NCBI RefSeq assembly: GCF_000816245.1
Contig: NZ_CP007769.1
Span: 1,148,464 to 1,212,463, forward strand
Length of the DNA stretch: 64,000 bases
Direction: 5' to 3'
DNA from: Campylobacter sp. RM16704
GTDB taxonomy: Bacteria > Campylobacterota > Campylobacteria > Campylobacterales > Campylobacteraceae
The position numbers were made by a program, and so were the translations under genes. The notes beneath the pieces are model-generated. The model did not search any database and was not told the DNA's origin. It saw nothing but the letters and a program-made list of their open reading frames with translations. This document shows, in pieces, positions 37,277 to 48,799 of the stretch (its first letter is position 1; each line of letters opens with the position of its first letter).

Positions 37277-37746
37277 ACCTCCTTTAATTTTGCATTTATA
37301 TCATAAATTTTTAATTTATCAATTAAAGCATTTAAGGTTTTTTCATTATTTGTGTCTAAATAAATCACTACCTCATTTTTACTTTGCGTTAGAGTATATT
37401 TAATAAAAAAAGAATGCAAAGTTTGTCTTAAACAAAACATAGAATACACATCATTTTTATTAATATCTAACATGTAAAATTTTTGTTTTGGTTTTACTAC
37501 AGAATCATCCATATTAAAACTCATATAAAATTCATTTGCTGCTGGTGAAAAATCATTAATTTTAAAATTAGAAAATTTATCTTGCCAAGTTTGTGGTAGT
37601 TCTTTTTTAATTTCATCAAAAGAATATTTAACATTTTGTGAGATAGATAGATTACCAATATCTAGATATCTCACCATAAAAATAAAAATGACTATTAAAG
37701 CTAATCCCAAAAAGCTTAAAATACCATAAAGAATATATTTTTTCAT
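37267..37746 (-). CDS. Single-pass membrane protein, unknown (Cj0892c-like)
   Basis: 159 residues. An N-terminal signal anchor (about 4-25, YILYGILSFLGLALIVIFIF) is followed by a soluble domain with no motif I recognise. It sits between rpsA (7-bp gap) and serA (10-bp overlap) in a cluster that C. jejuni shares, so co-transcription is conserved but says little about function. Confidence 0.8.
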   Translation of the reverse strand: MKKYILYGILSFLGLALIVIFIFMVRYLDIGNLSISQNVKYSFDEIKKELPQTWQDKFSNFKINDFSPAANEFYMSFNMDDSVVKPKQKFYMLDINKNDVYSMFCLRQTLHSFFIKYTLTQSKNEVVIYLDTNNEKTLNALIDKLKIYDINAKLKEVWL

Positions 37747-37753
37747 TGTTTGT

Positions 37754-39421
37754 TTAAGATAATTGATCTTTTATGATATCACCTAAAGTAACTTTATCAT
37801 TATCATTGATCTCATTTAGCGCTTCTCTTTCTTTCATTTTAGTAAGACTTTTAACGCTCAAACGAATTCTATTTTTTTTCTCATCAACAAAAACAATCAA
37901 TGCTTCTATACTATCTCCTATTTTTAGACTAGAAAAATCAATATTTCCTAAATCTTCTTTATGAATCAAAGCATCAACACCCTCTTCTAGCTCTACAAAA
38001 ATTCCAAAGTCTTTAATATCTCTAATTTTACCTATAACAATATCATTTACCTGATGTTTTTGTGCATATATTTGTACTGGACTTTTTTGTAACTCTTTAG
38101 TACTCAAAGAAATTTTGTGATTTTCTTTGTCAAGTTTGATAATCTTAACTTCTAAAATATCACCAATATTATAGAAATCTTTACATTTATCATTTCTATT
38201 CCATGATGCATCTTCATTATGCAACAAACCTTCTAAATTAGAAATTTTAACAAAAGCACCAAAATTTGTTACAGATGTAACCTGTCCTTTTACTATATCA
38301 CCTACTTTATGCATTTTTAAAAATTCATCAAAAGGTTTAGTTAATAAATTCTTCAAAGATACTCTAAGTCTTCTTTCTTTGGTGTTGATTTCAATTACTT
38401 CCACATCAAGTTCTTGGCCTTCGCTAACATAATCTTTTGGATTTTTTACATTTTTATCCCAAGAAATTTCACTAATATGTAAAAAACCTTCAATATCATT
38501 ACCTAAATCCACAAATGCACCATATGGTTCAATATTTGAAACAGTAACTTTAATGGTATCTCCAACCTCTAAGCCATCTTTTATTTCATCCCAAGGATCA
38601 GGCATAGCTAGTTTAATTGACAAAGAAAGATGTTTTTTATCTTTATCATATTTAATTATCTTAACAGGTACCTTATCTCCTTCGTTATATAATGAACTAG
38701 GATTAACAGGTCCTTTATATGAAATTTCACTATAATGCACTAAACCATCAATACCACCTACATCTACGAACATTCCATAGGTTGTGATTTTTTTAATAGT
38801 TCCCTCTATAACTTCTTCTTGATTTAACACATTTGAAATAATCTCTTTACGTTTTTTTCTTTCTTCATCTACTATTTTTTTTCTAGAAACTACTATACTT
38901 TGTGCTTCTTTATCTATTTTTATAATTTTAACTTTTAAAGTCTTGTTATTAATATTATTAAAATCTTTAAAACTACTTTGTGATTTTGGCAAGAAAAATT
39001 CAACTCCATTTTCATCTACAGCTACAAAACCACCTCTATTTTTACCAATGATTTTTACATCAAAAATACTCTCATCGTCTTTATAATTTTCAATAAATTC
39101 TTTAACTTTTTGCTTTCTTAAAGCTTTTTTATGAGAAAGTAAAGATCTACCACTACGAGAACCTACTACAGCAACCTCTAATGTATCGCCTTCTTTAAAA
39201 GCCAATTCACCTTTTTCATTTTGAATTTCTTCAATTGCTAAAATACCTTCTGATTTTTGTCCTACATTAACAAATACTTCATCGCCTTTTATGGCAACGA
39301 TTATACCCTGTATGGTTGCCTCCTCATCAGACTTAAAAGATTCTTCAAGCATTTGCTCAAAATCTTCCTCAATAATAATATCCTCTAGTCTGTTTTGAAC
39401 TTTTTTGTTCACCTCACTCAT
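37754..39421 (-). CDS. rpsA: 30S ribosomal protein S1
   Basis: 555 residues carrying about six S1 RNA-binding domains. The later repeats show the clear pattern G-x-x-V-x-x-V-x-x-F/Y-G-x-F-V-x-L (EGTIKKITTYGMFVDVGGIDG; KVTVSNIEPYGAFVDLG; KGQVTSVTNFGAFVKI). It unfolds and docks mRNA on the 30S subunit. Placed directly after ispH, an rpsA/ispH association seen in several bacteria. Confidence 0.96.
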   Translation of the reverse strand: MSEVNKKVQNRLEDIIIEEDFEQMLEESFKSDEEATIQGIIVAIKGDEVFVNVGQKSEGILAIEEIQNEKGELAFKEGDTLEVAVVGSRSGRSLLSHKKALRKQKVKEFIENYKDDESIFDVKIIGKNRGGFVAVDENGVEFFLPKSQSSFKDFNNINNKTLKVKIIKIDKEAQSIVVSRKKIVDEERKKRKEIISNVLNQEEVIEGTIKKITTYGMFVDVGGIDGLVHYSEISYKGPVNPSSLYNEGDKVPVKIIKYDKDKKHLSLSIKLAMPDPWDEIKDGLEVGDTIKVTVSNIEPYGAFVDLGNDIEGFLHISEISWDKNVKNPKDYVSEGQELDVEVIEINTKERRLRVSLKNLLTKPFDEFLKMHKVGDIVKGQVTSVTNFGAFVKISNLEGLLHNEDASWNRNDKCKDFYNIGDILEVKIIKLDKENHKISLSTKELQKSPVQIYAQKHQVNDIVIGKIRDIKDFGIFVELEEGVDALIHKEDLGNIDFSSLKIGDSIEALIVFVDEKKNRIRLSVKSLTKMKEREALNEINDNDKVTLGDIIKDQLS

Positions 39422-39476
39422 CGTGGTCCTTTATTTTAAATTTCAATTTTTGATTATAATATTGTTTTCTTTAAAC

Positions 39477-40313
39477 TTAGTTAATTTTAGTGCATTCTTT
39501 AATTTTTTCTATAACTAAATTAATCACCCAATCAGGAGTAGAAGCACCAGCACTAATGCCACATTTTTGTTTTCCTATAAACCATTTTTTTTGAATTTCT
39601 TTCTCATTTTCAATCAAATAACTATCTTTACAATAATTTTTTGCTATTAAAAATAGTTGCTTTGTATTAGCTGAATTTTTTCCACCAACAATAATTACTA
39701 CATCACTTTTTTTTGCAAGCTCATTAATAGCTTCTTGGTTTTTAAAAGTTGCATCACAAATTGTGTTAAATACTCGCACTTCTTTAACTCTTAGCATTAA
39801 AAAATTTACAATTTCCATAAATTTTTCTATTTTTTTAGTAGTTTGTGACACTACTGCTATTTTAGAAGGTAACTTTATATCAAGCAACTCTTTTTCATCA
39901 AGTACCACATAAGCTCTAGTACTTACATAACTTCTAACACCTTTTACTTCAGGATGATTCTCGTCTCCAAAAATAACAACTTCATAGCCTTCATTGCTCA
40001 TTTGCTCACAAATTTTTTGTGGTTTTGTCACAAAAGGACATGTGGCATCAAAAATTTCTATATCTTTTTGTTTTAGTTTTTCTAAATCTTGTTTTGTTAT
40101 ACCATGTGTTCTAATAATAGCTTTCTTTTCTGTACTTAATTCACTAATATCATTCAATGTTTTAACATTATAGTTTTTCCAAATTCTTGTAATTTCTTCA
40201 TTATTGTGGATTAATGGTCCTATAGTAGCTGCATCTTTAATTTGCTCTGCTTTTTTAATTGCTCTTTTTACCCCAAAACAAAAACCGCAACTTTTCGCTA
40301 ATTCAATCTCCAA
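39477..40313 (-). CDS. ispH: 4-hydroxy-3-methylbut-2-enyl diphosphate reductase
   Basis: 278 residues. The three Fe-S ligand cysteines are visible in CGFCFGVKRAI (C12), DATCPFVTKPQ and NTICDATFKNQ; the substrate-binding GISAGASTPDWVI lies at the C-terminus. Last enzyme of the MEP pathway, making IPP and DMAPP from HMBPP. It overlaps aroA by 11 bp. Confidence 0.97.
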   Translation of the reverse strand: MEIELAKSCGFCFGVKRAIKKAEQIKDAATIGPLIHNNEEITRIWKNYNVKTLNDISELSTEKKAIIRTHGITKQDLEKLKQKDIEIFDATCPFVTKPQKICEQMSNEGYEVVIFGDENHPEVKGVRSYVSTRAYVVLDEKELLDIKLPSKIAVVSQTTKKIEKFMEIVNFLMLRVKEVRVFNTICDATFKNQEAINELAKKSDVVIIVGGKNSANTKQLFLIAKNYCKDSYLIENEKEIQKKWFIGKQKCGISAGASTPDWVINLVIEKIKECTKIN

Positions 40314-41589
40314 TTCTTGCCCCTATTTGCTTTAAAATTTCAAAAAAATTTGGAAAAGAAGTTTTTACACATTCACAATCATCCACTTCCATTCCACATT
40401 TTAAACCTAAAATCAAAAAGCTCATTGCAATTCTATGATCACCAAAACTTTCTATTTTAGCACTTTTAACCTCACCGCCTTCTACTTCAAAGCCATCTTC
40501 ACATTCCTTTACTTTTATACCGCATTTTTGCAAATTTAAAACAATAGCTTTAATCCTATCACTTTCTTTCACACGTAATTCTTTAGCATTTTTTACAATA
40601 CTTTTTCCTTTTGCACAAGCAAAAGCTATAGCTAATGCTGGAATTTCATCTATAAGCCAAGCTATATTTTCATTTATCTCGATAGCTTTTAAATTAGCAC
40701 TTTCTACACAAATTTTACCAATACTTTCAAAATCTTCATTATCAATACAATAAGAAATTTTTGCACCCATCTTTTCTAAAATTTTAAAAGCTTCAATACG
40801 AGTTTTATTTAATAATACATTTTTTAAAATTATCTTTGAATTCGGCAAAATGCAAGTTGCTAAAGCAAAATAAAATGCTGATGATGGATCATTTGGGACT
40901 TGAACACTAAAAGCTTTTAATCTTTCTTTTAGTGGTTTTATTCTTATATGTGTTTTTTCAGTATTTAAATAATCAATCTCTGCACCCAATTTTTTAAGCA
41001 TAATTTCACTATGGTTTCTTGAAAGCTCAATTTCTTTAAAATAGCTTTCTTTTTTTGCATTTAAAGCTGCCAAAATTAAAGCTGTTTTAACTTGAGCTGA
41101 AGCAATATGACTATAAAAATCAAAACCATCTAACTTGGCTCCTTGTATACTAATAGGCGCTAAATTTGCGTTAACTCTTCCATGAATTCTAGCACCTATA
41201 CTTGTTAAAGGCTCACTCACTCTTTTCATTGGTCTGGCATTTAAATATTTGTCACCACTTAAAACAAAAAATTCATCTTCTATAGCACTTAAAAAACCTA
41301 TTAAAAGTCTCATAGCTGTGCCTGAATTACCACAATCTAAAACACAGTTTGGAGATTTTATTTTGACTGGAGCTTCGATATAAAGAAAGTTATCATCTTC
41401 ATATACTTTAGCCCCCAAGGCTTTGATGATTTCTAAAGTATGCAAAGTATCTTGAGCTTTTAAATAATTTTTAATCTTACAAATTCCTTGAGTTAATAAA
41501 GAAAAAATAGCAAGACGATGGGATATAGATTTATCAGAAGCTATATTTCCAAGTGTTATTTCAAAGTTATTTATAGGATCTATTTTCAT
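40303..41589 (-). CDS. aroA: 3-phosphoshikimate 1-carboxyvinyltransferase (EPSP synthase)
   Basis: 428 residues. Conserved ASDKSISHRLAIF near the N-terminus, LDCGNSGTAMRLL, LNARPMKRVSEPL, VKESDRIKAI and the C-terminal SFGDHRIAMSFLIL. It makes EPSP from shikimate-3-phosphate and PEP for aromatic amino acids. Overlaps pheT by 4 bp and ispH by 11 bp, so it is translated as part of the pheS-pheT cluster. Confidence 0.97.
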   Translation of the reverse strand: MKIDPINNFEITLGNIASDKSISHRLAIFSLLTQGICKIKNYLKAQDTLHTLEIIKALGAKVYEDDNFLYIEAPVKIKSPNCVLDCGNSGTAMRLLIGFLSAIEDEFFVLSGDKYLNARPMKRVSEPLTSIGARIHGRVNANLAPISIQGAKLDGFDFYSHIASAQVKTALILAALNAKKESYFKEIELSRNHSEIMLKKLGAEIDYLNTEKTHIRIKPLKERLKAFSVQVPNDPSSAFYFALATCILPNSKIILKNVLLNKTRIEAFKILEKMGAKISYCIDNEDFESIGKICVESANLKAIEINENIAWLIDEIPALAIAFACAKGKSIVKNAKELRVKESDRIKAIVLNLQKCGIKVKECEDGFEVEGGEVKSAKIESFGDHRIAMSFLILGLKCGMEVDDCECVKTSFPNFFEILKQIGARIGD

Positions 41590-43916
41590 CGAAGTTTTAA
41601 ACCATACTCATCATCTAAAGCTTTGATGATTTTTTCTATACACTTAAGGACAATATTATCTTCTAAAGTTTTTTCAAAATCTCTAAATACTAGATTAATT
41701 GTTATACTATAAAAATCACCTAAATTTTCATCTGTATATAAATCTACAACCCTAAAACTTTCCAATATTTCGATATTTAATTTTGTGATAGTATTTTTAA
41801 TATTTTCATATTCAAATCCTTTAGGAATAACTATACTCAAATCTCTACTTATAGATGGAAATTTAGAATAGGCTTTAGCGATTTTAAAATCTTGTTTTAA
41901 TCCATTTAAATCAAGCTCACAAACATAAGTTTTAGCTAAATCTCTTTTATTTTCTATATTTAAATGTATCCTACCGATAAAACCTATACATATGTTATTT
42001 TTATAAACATTTGCTTGTTCATATGGGCTTAAAAATTTGTATTCTGATTTTTGCAAACTAAACTCACCTATAATGCTTTTTAGTTCAGCTAAAAAAGTAT
42101 AAAAATCTACCAAAACAGGCTTGGCTTTATTGGCTATTTTAGCTTCCTCTTTATATCCACAAAAAATCATTGCAAATTTAGTATGCTCATTTGAAAACTC
42201 ATCGAAAACACTACCACATTCGAAAAGTTTGATTTTCTTTTTCGAATTTCTTAGATTAAAACTTACTGCATTTAAAAGATGATTTATCAAAGTACTTCTT
42301 AAAGTATTTAATTCTTTTGTAATTGGATTTATAAGTTTATTTTTAATACACTTAAAACCTAAACGAGTTAATTCTTCTTCATTATCTAAAACATAATGAA
42401 TACTTTCAAAATAACCATTATGACTTGCCTTAAGTCTTAATTTTTTTTGTTCTTGATAATCATAATATACCTGATTCAAACGGTTTTTCTCTTTAAATTC
42501 TAAAGCATTTGATGGAATATTATCAATACCTATCATTCTCACTATTTCTTCTGCAATATCTGCAATATTGGTTATATCACTACGATGAAGTGGAATTTTC
42601 ACATTAAACTGTTCATCATTAACTACATTTATTTCAAAACCTAATTTTCTAAGAATTTTTACTAGAGTGTTTTTATCTATAAATATACCGATAATTTTAT
42701 CAATATCTGCTCCAAAAAATCTAATTATTTTAGCTTCATTTTCTTTGAGAACTTGTTGATTTCCTGAAAAAACACTAATAGTACTAATCTTTAAACATTC
42801 ATTAAACAAATATTCCATTCCCAAAGAAAGCTTAGGCTCACTACCTCTTAAGGTACGATAAGTCATATCATTTTTCTTTTTGTAAAAAGCTACTGCATTA
42901 GCTATAATTTGAGGGTGAGTATAACTTGCTTCTATAATGATAATTTTGCTCTCATCATTAATTTTAAATTTATCTTCTTGCTCAATACCTGCTAAAGCTA
43001 TTAGCTCATCTTTATAATAAACCCCATATTCACCATGTTCTTGAGTTTTAATTTCTAAAATAATTTTCTCATCAATTTGACATTCTTTGCAAAGTTTATG
43101 AAAATCGTAAGCACAAAAAACAACTCCACTTGCATGTGTTGCATATGCTAAAAGATTTTCTACATTATTGCTTTTATAAGCTTCAATCAAAGCAAGGCGA
43201 ATTTGTATTGTAATATTTAATTTAAATTCTTTCTTAATTTCTAAGGCTTTATAAGTAAAAAAACCTTCTACATCACTTTGATTTTTTATACTTAGTATTC
43301 TTCCTATACCTACGCTATTTTCATTTTCTTTTAAAGGATTTAATTCTTTTAAATTTAGATCAAGTGCAACGCTTAAATCTCTAGCAATCCCATATAAACT
43401 TAAACAATCTCCACGATTTGGAGTAAGTTCTATTTCTATAATCTCATCATTAAAAAGTTCATAAGTATTTAAAGCTTTCCCTAAAACTAGCTCTCCCATG
43501 CTTTCATCTAAAACCATAATGCCTTCATTACTTTTTCCAAAACCAAGTTCATTAGAAGAGCAAATCATACCCATAGACTCAACCCCTCTAAGCTTAGCAG
43601 GTTTGATCTCTAGTCCACTTGGAAGCACTGCACCTACTAAAGAAACTGCTACAAATTGATCTTTATCGACATTTTTAGCACCACAAACAATTTGTAAAAT
43701 TTCATTACCAACATCTACTTTACAAATATTTAATTTATCTGAATTTTCGTGCTTAGTCTTTTCTAAAACTTTACCTATTACAACTTTCTCAGGAGTTTTA
43801 ACGCTTTTAAAGCTATCAACCTCTAACCCTATAGAATTTAAAGTATTTACTATAGTTTGTGTTGATATTTCACTTAATTCAATCCATTCATTTAACCAAT
43901 TTCTACTAATAATCAT
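41586..43916 (-). CDS. pheT: Phenylalanyl-tRNA synthetase beta chain
   Basis: 776 residues with the full bacterial domain set: N-terminal tRNA-binding (EMAP-like) domain (about 40-150, VCGAKNV), B3/4 editing region, B5 domain (about 400-470), a class II-like catalytic fold, and a C-terminal anticodon-binding FDX-ACB domain (about 685-776, [19 protein letters not shown]). Forms the alpha2-beta2 enzyme with PheS. The pheS stop and pheT start overlap by 4 bp. Confidence 0.97.
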   Translation of the reverse strand: MIISRNWLNEWIELSEISTQTIVNTLNSIGLEVDSFKSVKTPEKVVIGKVLEKTKHENSDKLNICKVDVGNEILQIVCGAKNVDKDQFVAVSLVGAVLPSGLEIKPAKLRGVESMGMICSSNELGFGKSNEGIMVLDESMGELVLGKALNTYELFNDEIIEIELTPNRGDCLSLYGIARDLSVALDLNLKELNPLKENENSVGIGRILSIKNQSDVEGFFTYKALEIKKEFKLNITIQIRLALIEAYKSNNVENLLAYATHASGVVFCAYDFHKLCKECQIDEKIILEIKTQEHGEYGVYYKDELIALAGIEQEDKFKINDESKIIIIEASYTHPQIIANAVAFYKKKNDMTYRTLRGSEPKLSLGMEYLFNECLKISTISVFSGNQQVLKENEAKIIRFFGADIDKIIGIFIDKNTLVKILRKLGFEINVVNDEQFNVKIPLHRSDITNIADIAEEIVRMIGIDNIPSNALEFKEKNRLNQVYYDYQEQKKLRLKASHNGYFESIHYVLDNEEELTRLGFKCIKNKLINPITKELNTLRSTLINHLLNAVSFNLRNSKKKIKLFECGSVFDEFSNEHTKFAMIFCGYKEEAKIANKAKPVLVDFYTFLAELKSIIGEFSLQKSEYKFLSPYEQANVYKNNICIGFIGRIHLNIENKRDLAKTYVCELDLNGLKQDFKIAKAYSKFPSISRDLSIVIPKGFEYENIKNTITKLNIEILESFRVVDLYTDENLGDFYSITINLVFRDFEKTLEDNIVLKCIEKIIKALDDEYGLKLR

Positions 43917-44917
43917 CTAAATTGCTCCAATAATCTTAAATCACCTTCAAACATAGAACGCAAATCAGGAATTTTGTGCAAAAGCATAGCTAATCTTTCT
44001 ACACCCATACCAAAAGCATAACCACTTACATTTTTATATCCTACAAAATTATAAACATTAGGATCTACCACTCCACATCCTAAAACTTCAAGCCATCCTG
44101 TTTGTTTGCAAACCCTACATCCACATCCTTTACAAAACACACAAGAAATATCAACCTCAGCAGATGGTTCAGTAAAAGGAAAGAAACTTGGTCGAAAACG
44201 CACCTTTATATCTCCAAACATATATTTTAAAAATTGTTCTAGTATGTCTTTTAAATTTGCAAAATTTACCTTATTTCCTTCTTCCACCACAAGTCCTTCT
44301 ACTTGATGAAACATAGGTGTGTGAGTAATGTCAAAATCTCTTCTAAAAACTGCACCTGGTGCTATCATTCTAATAGGAGGTTTTTGCGTGAGCATAGTTC
44401 TAATTTGCACTGGAGAAGTTTGAGATCTAAGCAAAGTTTTATCTTCAAAATAAAAAGTATCTTGCATATCTCTTGCGGGATGGTTTTGTGGTAAATTTAA
44501 CGCTTCAAAATTATGAAAATCGTCTTCTATTAAAGGACCTTTTTCTATGCTGAAATTTAAAGCAGTGAAATACTCTATGATTTTATCCATAGTTTGCATG
44601 ATTGGGTGCAAAGCACCTGAGTTGGAAGTTTCATCAAAAAAACTAAAATCTTGCACATCTTGTTTCATTTTTTCATTTAAAACTTTTTCTTCTATTTCTT
44701 TTAGTTTAGTTTGATATGCTTTGTTAAATTCATCTCTTGTTTTATTTAAGCCATTGGCAAATTCTTTTTTTTCTTCACCTTTTAAATCTTTTAACTTTGC
44801 AAATTCCAAAGTTAAAATACCTTTTTTTCCTAAAACATTTACTTTCACATTCTCAAGCTCTGCTAAAGTATTTGCAGAAGCAATTTTTTCTATCATGTTT
44901 TGCAATTTTAGCTCCAA
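43913..44917 (-). CDS. pheS: Phenylalanyl-tRNA synthetase alpha chain
   Basis: 334 residues. An N-terminal coiled-coil arm (about 1-85) precedes the class II aminoacyl-tRNA synthetase core: motif 2 region [39 protein letters not shown], and motif 3 [18 protein letters not shown] cysteine cluster [12 protein letters not shown] lies near residue 255-270. It heads a run of seven same-strand genes through serA. Confidence 0.97.
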   Translation of the reverse strand: MELKLQNMIEKIASANTLAELENVKVNVLGKKGILTLEFAKLKDLKGEEKKEFANGLNKTRDEFNKAYQTKLKEIEEKVLNEKMKQDVQDFSFFDETSNSGALHPIMQTMDKIIEYFTALNFSIEKGPLIEDDFHNFEALNLPQNHPARDMQDTFYFEDKTLLRSQTSPVQIRTMLTQKPPIRMIAPGAVFRRDFDITHTPMFHQVEGLVVEEGNKVNFANLKDILEQFLKYMFGDIKVRFRPSFFPFTEPSAEVDISCVFCKGCGCRVCKQTGWLEVLGCGVVDPNVYNFVGYKNVSGYAFGMGVERLAMLLHKIPDLRSMFEGDLRLLEQFR

Positions 44918-44988
44918 CTAAATTTTTTTTAAACATTCTAATGTAAAATTATTTAAAATTAGCAAAAATAATTAAAAAGGATTATTAA

Positions 44989-45354
44989 ATGAGAGAAAAA
45001 ACTATATTTGAATTAATAGTAGAAGGAAAAATTCCATCTAATAAGGTTTTAGAAAGTGAAAAATTTTTAGCTTTTCATGACATTAATCCTAAAGCACCTA
45101 TTCATATTTTAATCATTCCCAAAGAACATTTTGAAAATTTTCAAGAATTAAGACCTGAATTAATGAGTGAAATGACTCAATTTATCCAAGAACTAGCTAC
45201 TCTTTTAGGACTTGATAAAAGTGGTTATAGACTAATTACAAATTGTGGTAAAAACAGTGGTCAAGAAGTATTTCACTTGCATTTTCATATGCTAGGCGGA
45301 TTTGAGCTTCCAAAAAATAAAGAAACTCAAATCAATCCTGAATCACTATTCTAA
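44989..45354 (+). CDS. HIT-family nucleotide-binding protein (HinT-like)
   Basis: 121 residues. The histidine triad is complete: EVFHLHFHMLGG (His-x-His-x-His). HinT-type proteins hydrolyse AMP-lysine or other purine phosphoramidates; physiological substrate unknown. Divergent from pheS across a 71-bp gap with a GGA-type ribosome site, and convergent with pckA across a shared terminator. Confidence 0.93.
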   Translation: MREKTIFELIVEGKIPSNKVLESEKFLAFHDINPKAPIHILIIPKEHFENFQELRPELMSEMTQFIQELATLLGLDKSGYRLITNCGKNSGQEVFHLHFHMLGGFELPKNKETQINPESLF

Positions 45355-45375
45355 AAAGAGCCTAACTCTTTTTAG
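45351..45375. terminator. Bidirectional terminator between the HIT gene and pckA
   Basis: Perfect 10-bp stem CTAAAAAGAG/CTCTTTTTAG with 5-nt loop; the arms contain both stop codons. A-run on one side and T-run on the other make it functional in both orientations. Confidence 0.85.
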
Positions 45376-46946
45376 ATAGTAGGACCAGCTAGTTTAAATT
45401 CTACACCTTCTTTTACATCTTCATAGCGTTTGAAATTTTCTATAAACATTTTTGCAAGTTTTAATTTAGTTTCTTCATAAGCTTTTTTATCTTCCCAAGT
45501 ATTGATAGGATTTAATAATCTACTCTCTACACCAGCTAATTCTTTCGGTACTGCAAGATTAAATAAATCATAATTTTCAAATTCGCAATTTTTTATACTA
45601 CCATCTAAAATAGCATTAATACAAGCTCTAGTTGCTTTTATACTCATTCTCTTACCGATACCATAAGCTCCACCGCTCCAACCGGTATTTACTAGATAAA
45701 CATTAACATTATATTTGCTAATTTTTTCGCCTAAAAGTTTTGCATAAACAGTTGGGTGTAATGGTAAAAATACCTCGCCAAAACAAGCTGAAAAAGTCGC
45801 AACAGGCTCAGTAATACCTCTTTCAGTACCTGCTACTTTTGCTGTATAACCACTTAGAAAATAATACATTGCTTGTTCTTTACTAAGCTTACTTACAGGA
45901 GGTAAAACACCAAAAGCATCAGCTGAAAGGAAAATAATATTACTAGGATGAGCTGCACTAAGACTTGGTTCATGATTTAAAATATGTTCTATTGGGTAAG
46001 ATACTCTAGTATTTTCAGTTTTTGAAGCATCATTAAAATCTACACTCAAATCATCCCTTAAAACTACATTTTCCAAAAGTGCATTTTGTTTTATAGCCCC
46101 ATAAATTTCTGGCTCACTTTGAGGATCAAGATTGATACATTTTGCATAACAACCACCTTCAAAATTAAACACACCCTCATCATCCCAACCATGCTCATCA
46201 TCACCAATTAATTTTCTTTTTGGATCGGTTGAAAGAGTAGTTTTACCTGTACCACTAAGCCCAAAGAAAAGTGCTACATCACCTTTTTTCCCAACGTTAG
46301 CACTACAATGCATAGAAAGTTTATTTTCTAATGGAAGCCAATAATTCATCATTGAAAAAATTCCTTTTTTCATCTCTCCACCATACCAAGTTCCACCAAT
46401 TACTGCTATATTTTCTTCTATATTAAAAATAACAAAAACTTCAGAATTTAACCCATCTTCTTTATAATTATCATTCACACATTTACAAGCATTATATACC
46501 ACAAAATCAGGCTTAAATTCCTCAAGCTCTTCTTCTTTTGGACGAATAAACATATTTTTTACAAAATGTGCTTGCCATGCAACTTGTGTTACAAAACGCA
46601 CAGCTTTACGACTTTTTAATGAAGCACCACAATATGCATCTTGAATATAAATATCACTATTGCTAAGTTGCTTTTTAGCTTTTACTAAGAGCTTTTCAAA
46701 CAATTCTTCGCTAATTGGCTGATTAATCTTACCCCAAGCAATGTATTTTTGCGAAGGATCTTGTTTTACAAAATACTTATCTTTAGGACTTCTTCCGGTA
46801 AAAATTCCCGTATCCACACTAAAGGTGCCATTTTTAGTACACACACCTTCATTATTGTTTTTTTCATGCTTTAAAAGTTCATCATAGCTAAGATTATGAA
46901 AAACTTGCCCAATGTTTTCTAAACCTAAATTTTCTAAACCTTTCAT
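45372..46946 (-). CDS. pckA: Phosphoenolpyruvate carboxykinase (ATP)
   Basis: 524 residues. P-loop [13 protein letters not shown], metal-binding [22 protein letters not shown], and N-terminal [10 protein letters not shown], all typical of the ATP-dependent family. It interconverts oxaloacetate + ATP with PEP + CO2 and is the gluconeogenic exit in Campylobacter, which lacks a complete upper glycolysis. It starts 10 bp after pycB with AAGGAGG, so pyruvate-to-PEP conversion via oxaloacetate is partly encoded in one operon. Confidence 0.97.
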   Translation of the reverse strand: MKGLENLGLENIGQVFHNLSYDELLKHEKNNNEGVCTKNGTFSVDTGIFTGRSPKDKYFVKQDPSQKYIAWGKINQPISEELFEKLLVKAKKQLSNSDIYIQDAYCGASLKSRKAVRFVTQVAWQAHFVKNMFIRPKEEELEEFKPDFVVYNACKCVNDNYKEDGLNSEVFVIFNIEENIAVIGGTWYGGEMKKGIFSMMNYWLPLENKLSMHCSANVGKKGDVALFFGLSGTGKTTLSTDPKRKLIGDDEHGWDDEGVFNFEGGCYAKCINLDPQSEPEIYGAIKQNALLENVVLRDDLSVDFNDASKTENTRVSYPIEHILNHEPSLSAAHPSNIIFLSADAFGVLPPVSKLSKEQAMYYFLSGYTAKVAGTERGITEPVATFSACFGEVFLPLHPTVYAKLLGEKISKYNVNVYLVNTGWSGGAYGIGKRMSIKATRACINAILDGSIKNCEFENYDLFNLAVPKELAGVESRLLNPINTWEDKKAYEETKLKLAKMFIENFKRYEDVKEGVEFKLAGPTI

Positions 46947-46956
46947 CTTTGCCTCC

Positions 46957-48741
46957 TTATTTATAAGTCATTAAAACTTGACCTTCACTTACACTTTCAC
47001 CAGTATCAACTAAAAGTTCTGCAATTTCCCCATCTTTGCTTGCAGTAATTTCAATTTCCATTTTCATTGCTTCAAGCACAGCTACTACTTGACCTTCTTT
47101 TACACTATCGTTTTCTTTGACTAAAATTTTAAATACATTTGCATTCATACTCGCTACAATAGCATTAGTACTATCATTTACTTGAGGTTTTTTTACCTCT
47201 ATAGAATCATTTTTGACATTTACAGCACTTTTAACATTAACATCTCTATCAAAACCTGCACTTACTTCCACATGGTATTTGTTGCCATTAACTGAAATGG
47301 TAAATTGATTTTCATTGATAAGACTTGGTTTTAATTTGCTATTTTTTCTAACATTAACCTTAGCTTCACCTTTTAAGAAAGCTATACCTTTTTCTTTACA
47401 AGCTGCAACGATAAAAATATTTTCTTCACTTGTTTCTAAATTTTCTTTTTCCAATAAATTTTTAATATAAACTATGCTTTTGCTCTCATCTGCATCAGCG
47501 ATATCTGTGGCTAATTTTGTAGTTGGTTCTAATTTTAATTGTTCACTTGCAAGTTTAATTATTTCAGGATCTGGAGCAACGGGAGTTTTTCCAAAATACC
47601 CTAAAACCATTTTTCCATATCCATCTGCGATTTTTTTCCAAGGCCCAAACATTACATTATTAAAAGCTTGTTGAAAATAAAATTGTGATACAGGGGTAAC
47701 CGAAGTACCATAACCACCTTTTTCTACCACTTCTTGCATAGCTTTTATAACTTGAGGAAATTTATCTAAAATATTATTATCTCTCATCATTTGTGTATTA
47801 GCAGTTAATGCTCCACCTGGCATAGGTGAAAAAGGTATTAAAGGATTTACAGCTGTAGCTTCAGGTGGTAAAAAATAATCTTTTAAACAATCTTTTAGCA
47901 CTTCTTCGTATTTTAAAATTTTTTCTTCATCCAAACCAAGATCAAAATTACTTCCCTTTAGAGCATGAAGCATAGTTAAAATATCAGGCTGAGAAGTACC
48001 GCCACTAACAGGAGCTGCAGCTAAATCTATACCATCAACACCTGCTTCTAAAGCTGCTAAATAACACGCTATACTAACACCAGCTGTTTCATGCGTATGT
48101 AATCTTATATGCATATTTTTTGGCAAGTTTTTTCTAGCCATTTTAATTACTTCATAAATTTTATTTGGATTTGAAGTTCCACTTGCATCTTTAAAACAAA
48201 TACTATCAAAAGGAATTTGTGCTTGTAGGATTTCTTTTAAAATTCTTTCATAAAATGGCACATCATGTGCACCTTTACATTTTGGAGGTAAATCCATTAA
48301 AGTAATAGTAATTTCATGTTTTAAACCATGCTTAACTATGCATTCTCCACTAAATTTTAAATTATTTACATCATTTAATGCATCAAAATTTCTTATGGTT
48401 GTTGTGCCATGCTTTGCAAACATTTTTGCATGTAAATCGATAATTTCTTTACTACCTGTATCAAGCGCTACAGTATTAACCCCTCTTGCAAGAGTTTGTA
48501 AATTTGTATCTTTTCCAACAATGGCTCTAAATTTATCCATCATCTCAAAGGCATTTTCATTTAAATAAAAAAATAAGCTTTGAAATCTAGCTCCACCGCC
48601 AAATTCAAAATGCTTAATATCTGCTTCTTTGGCTGCTTCTAAAGCAGGAAAAAAGTCATTCATTAAAACTCTAGCACCATAAACAGATTGAAAACCATCT
48701 CTAAATGTAGTATCCATCACATCAATTAATTTTTTAGCCAT
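46957..48741 (-). CDS. pycB: Pyruvate carboxylase subunit B (carboxyltransferase + biotin carrier)
   Basis: 594 residues. Carboxyltransferase TIM barrel (about 1-300: [36 protein letters not shown]), a PYC/OADA domain (about 310-460), then a biotinyl domain with the biotin lysine in [11 protein letters not shown] near the C-terminus. It pairs with a biotin carboxylase subunit (PycA) encoded elsewhere to make oxaloacetate from pyruvate. An oxaloacetate decarboxylase alpha subunit is the alternative, but the pckA neighbour favours pyruvate carboxylase. Confidence 0.94.
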   Translation of the reverse strand: MAKKLIDVMDTTFRDGFQSVYGARVLMNDFFPALEAAKEADIKHFEFGGGARFQSLFFYLNENAFEMMDKFRAIVGKDTNLQTLARGVNTVALDTGSKEIIDLHAKMFAKHGTTTIRNFDALNDVNNLKFSGECIVKHGLKHEITITLMDLPPKCKGAHDVPFYERILKEILQAQIPFDSICFKDASGTSNPNKIYEVIKMARKNLPKNMHIRLHTHETAGVSIACYLAALEAGVDGIDLAAAPVSGGTSQPDILTMLHALKGSNFDLGLDEEKILKYEEVLKDCLKDYFLPPEATAVNPLIPFSPMPGGALTANTQMMRDNNILDKFPQVIKAMQEVVEKGGYGTSVTPVSQFYFQQAFNNVMFGPWKKIADGYGKMVLGYFGKTPVAPDPEIIKLASEQLKLEPTTKLATDIADADESKSIVYIKNLLEKENLETSEENIFIVAACKEKGIAFLKGEAKVNVRKNSKLKPSLINENQFTISVNGNKYHVEVSAGFDRDVNVKSAVNVKNDSIEVKKPQVNDSTNAIVASMNANVFKILVKENDSVKEGQVVAVLEAMKMEIEITASKDGEIAELLVDTGESVSEGQVLMTYK

Positions 48742-48769
48742 AATTTTTCCTTATTTTTGCATCTTTGCA

Positions 48770-48775
48770 ATTATA
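48770..48775 (-). promoter_or_regulatory. Candidate -10 box for pycB-pckA
   Basis: TATAAT on the minus strand about 30 bp upstream of the pycB ATG, with an AAGGAA ribosome site between. The 58-bp gap to the transporter gene supports an independent promoter. Confidence 0.5.
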
Positions 48776-48799
48776 ACTTTACTTTCTTAAAAAATAAAT

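Noticed and set aside
46957-48741. Oxaloacetate decarboxylase alpha subunit instead of PycB
   Set aside because: No beta or gamma membrane subunits nearby, and co-transcription with pckA fits pyruvate carboxylase, known as a two-subunit enzyme in Campylobacter.
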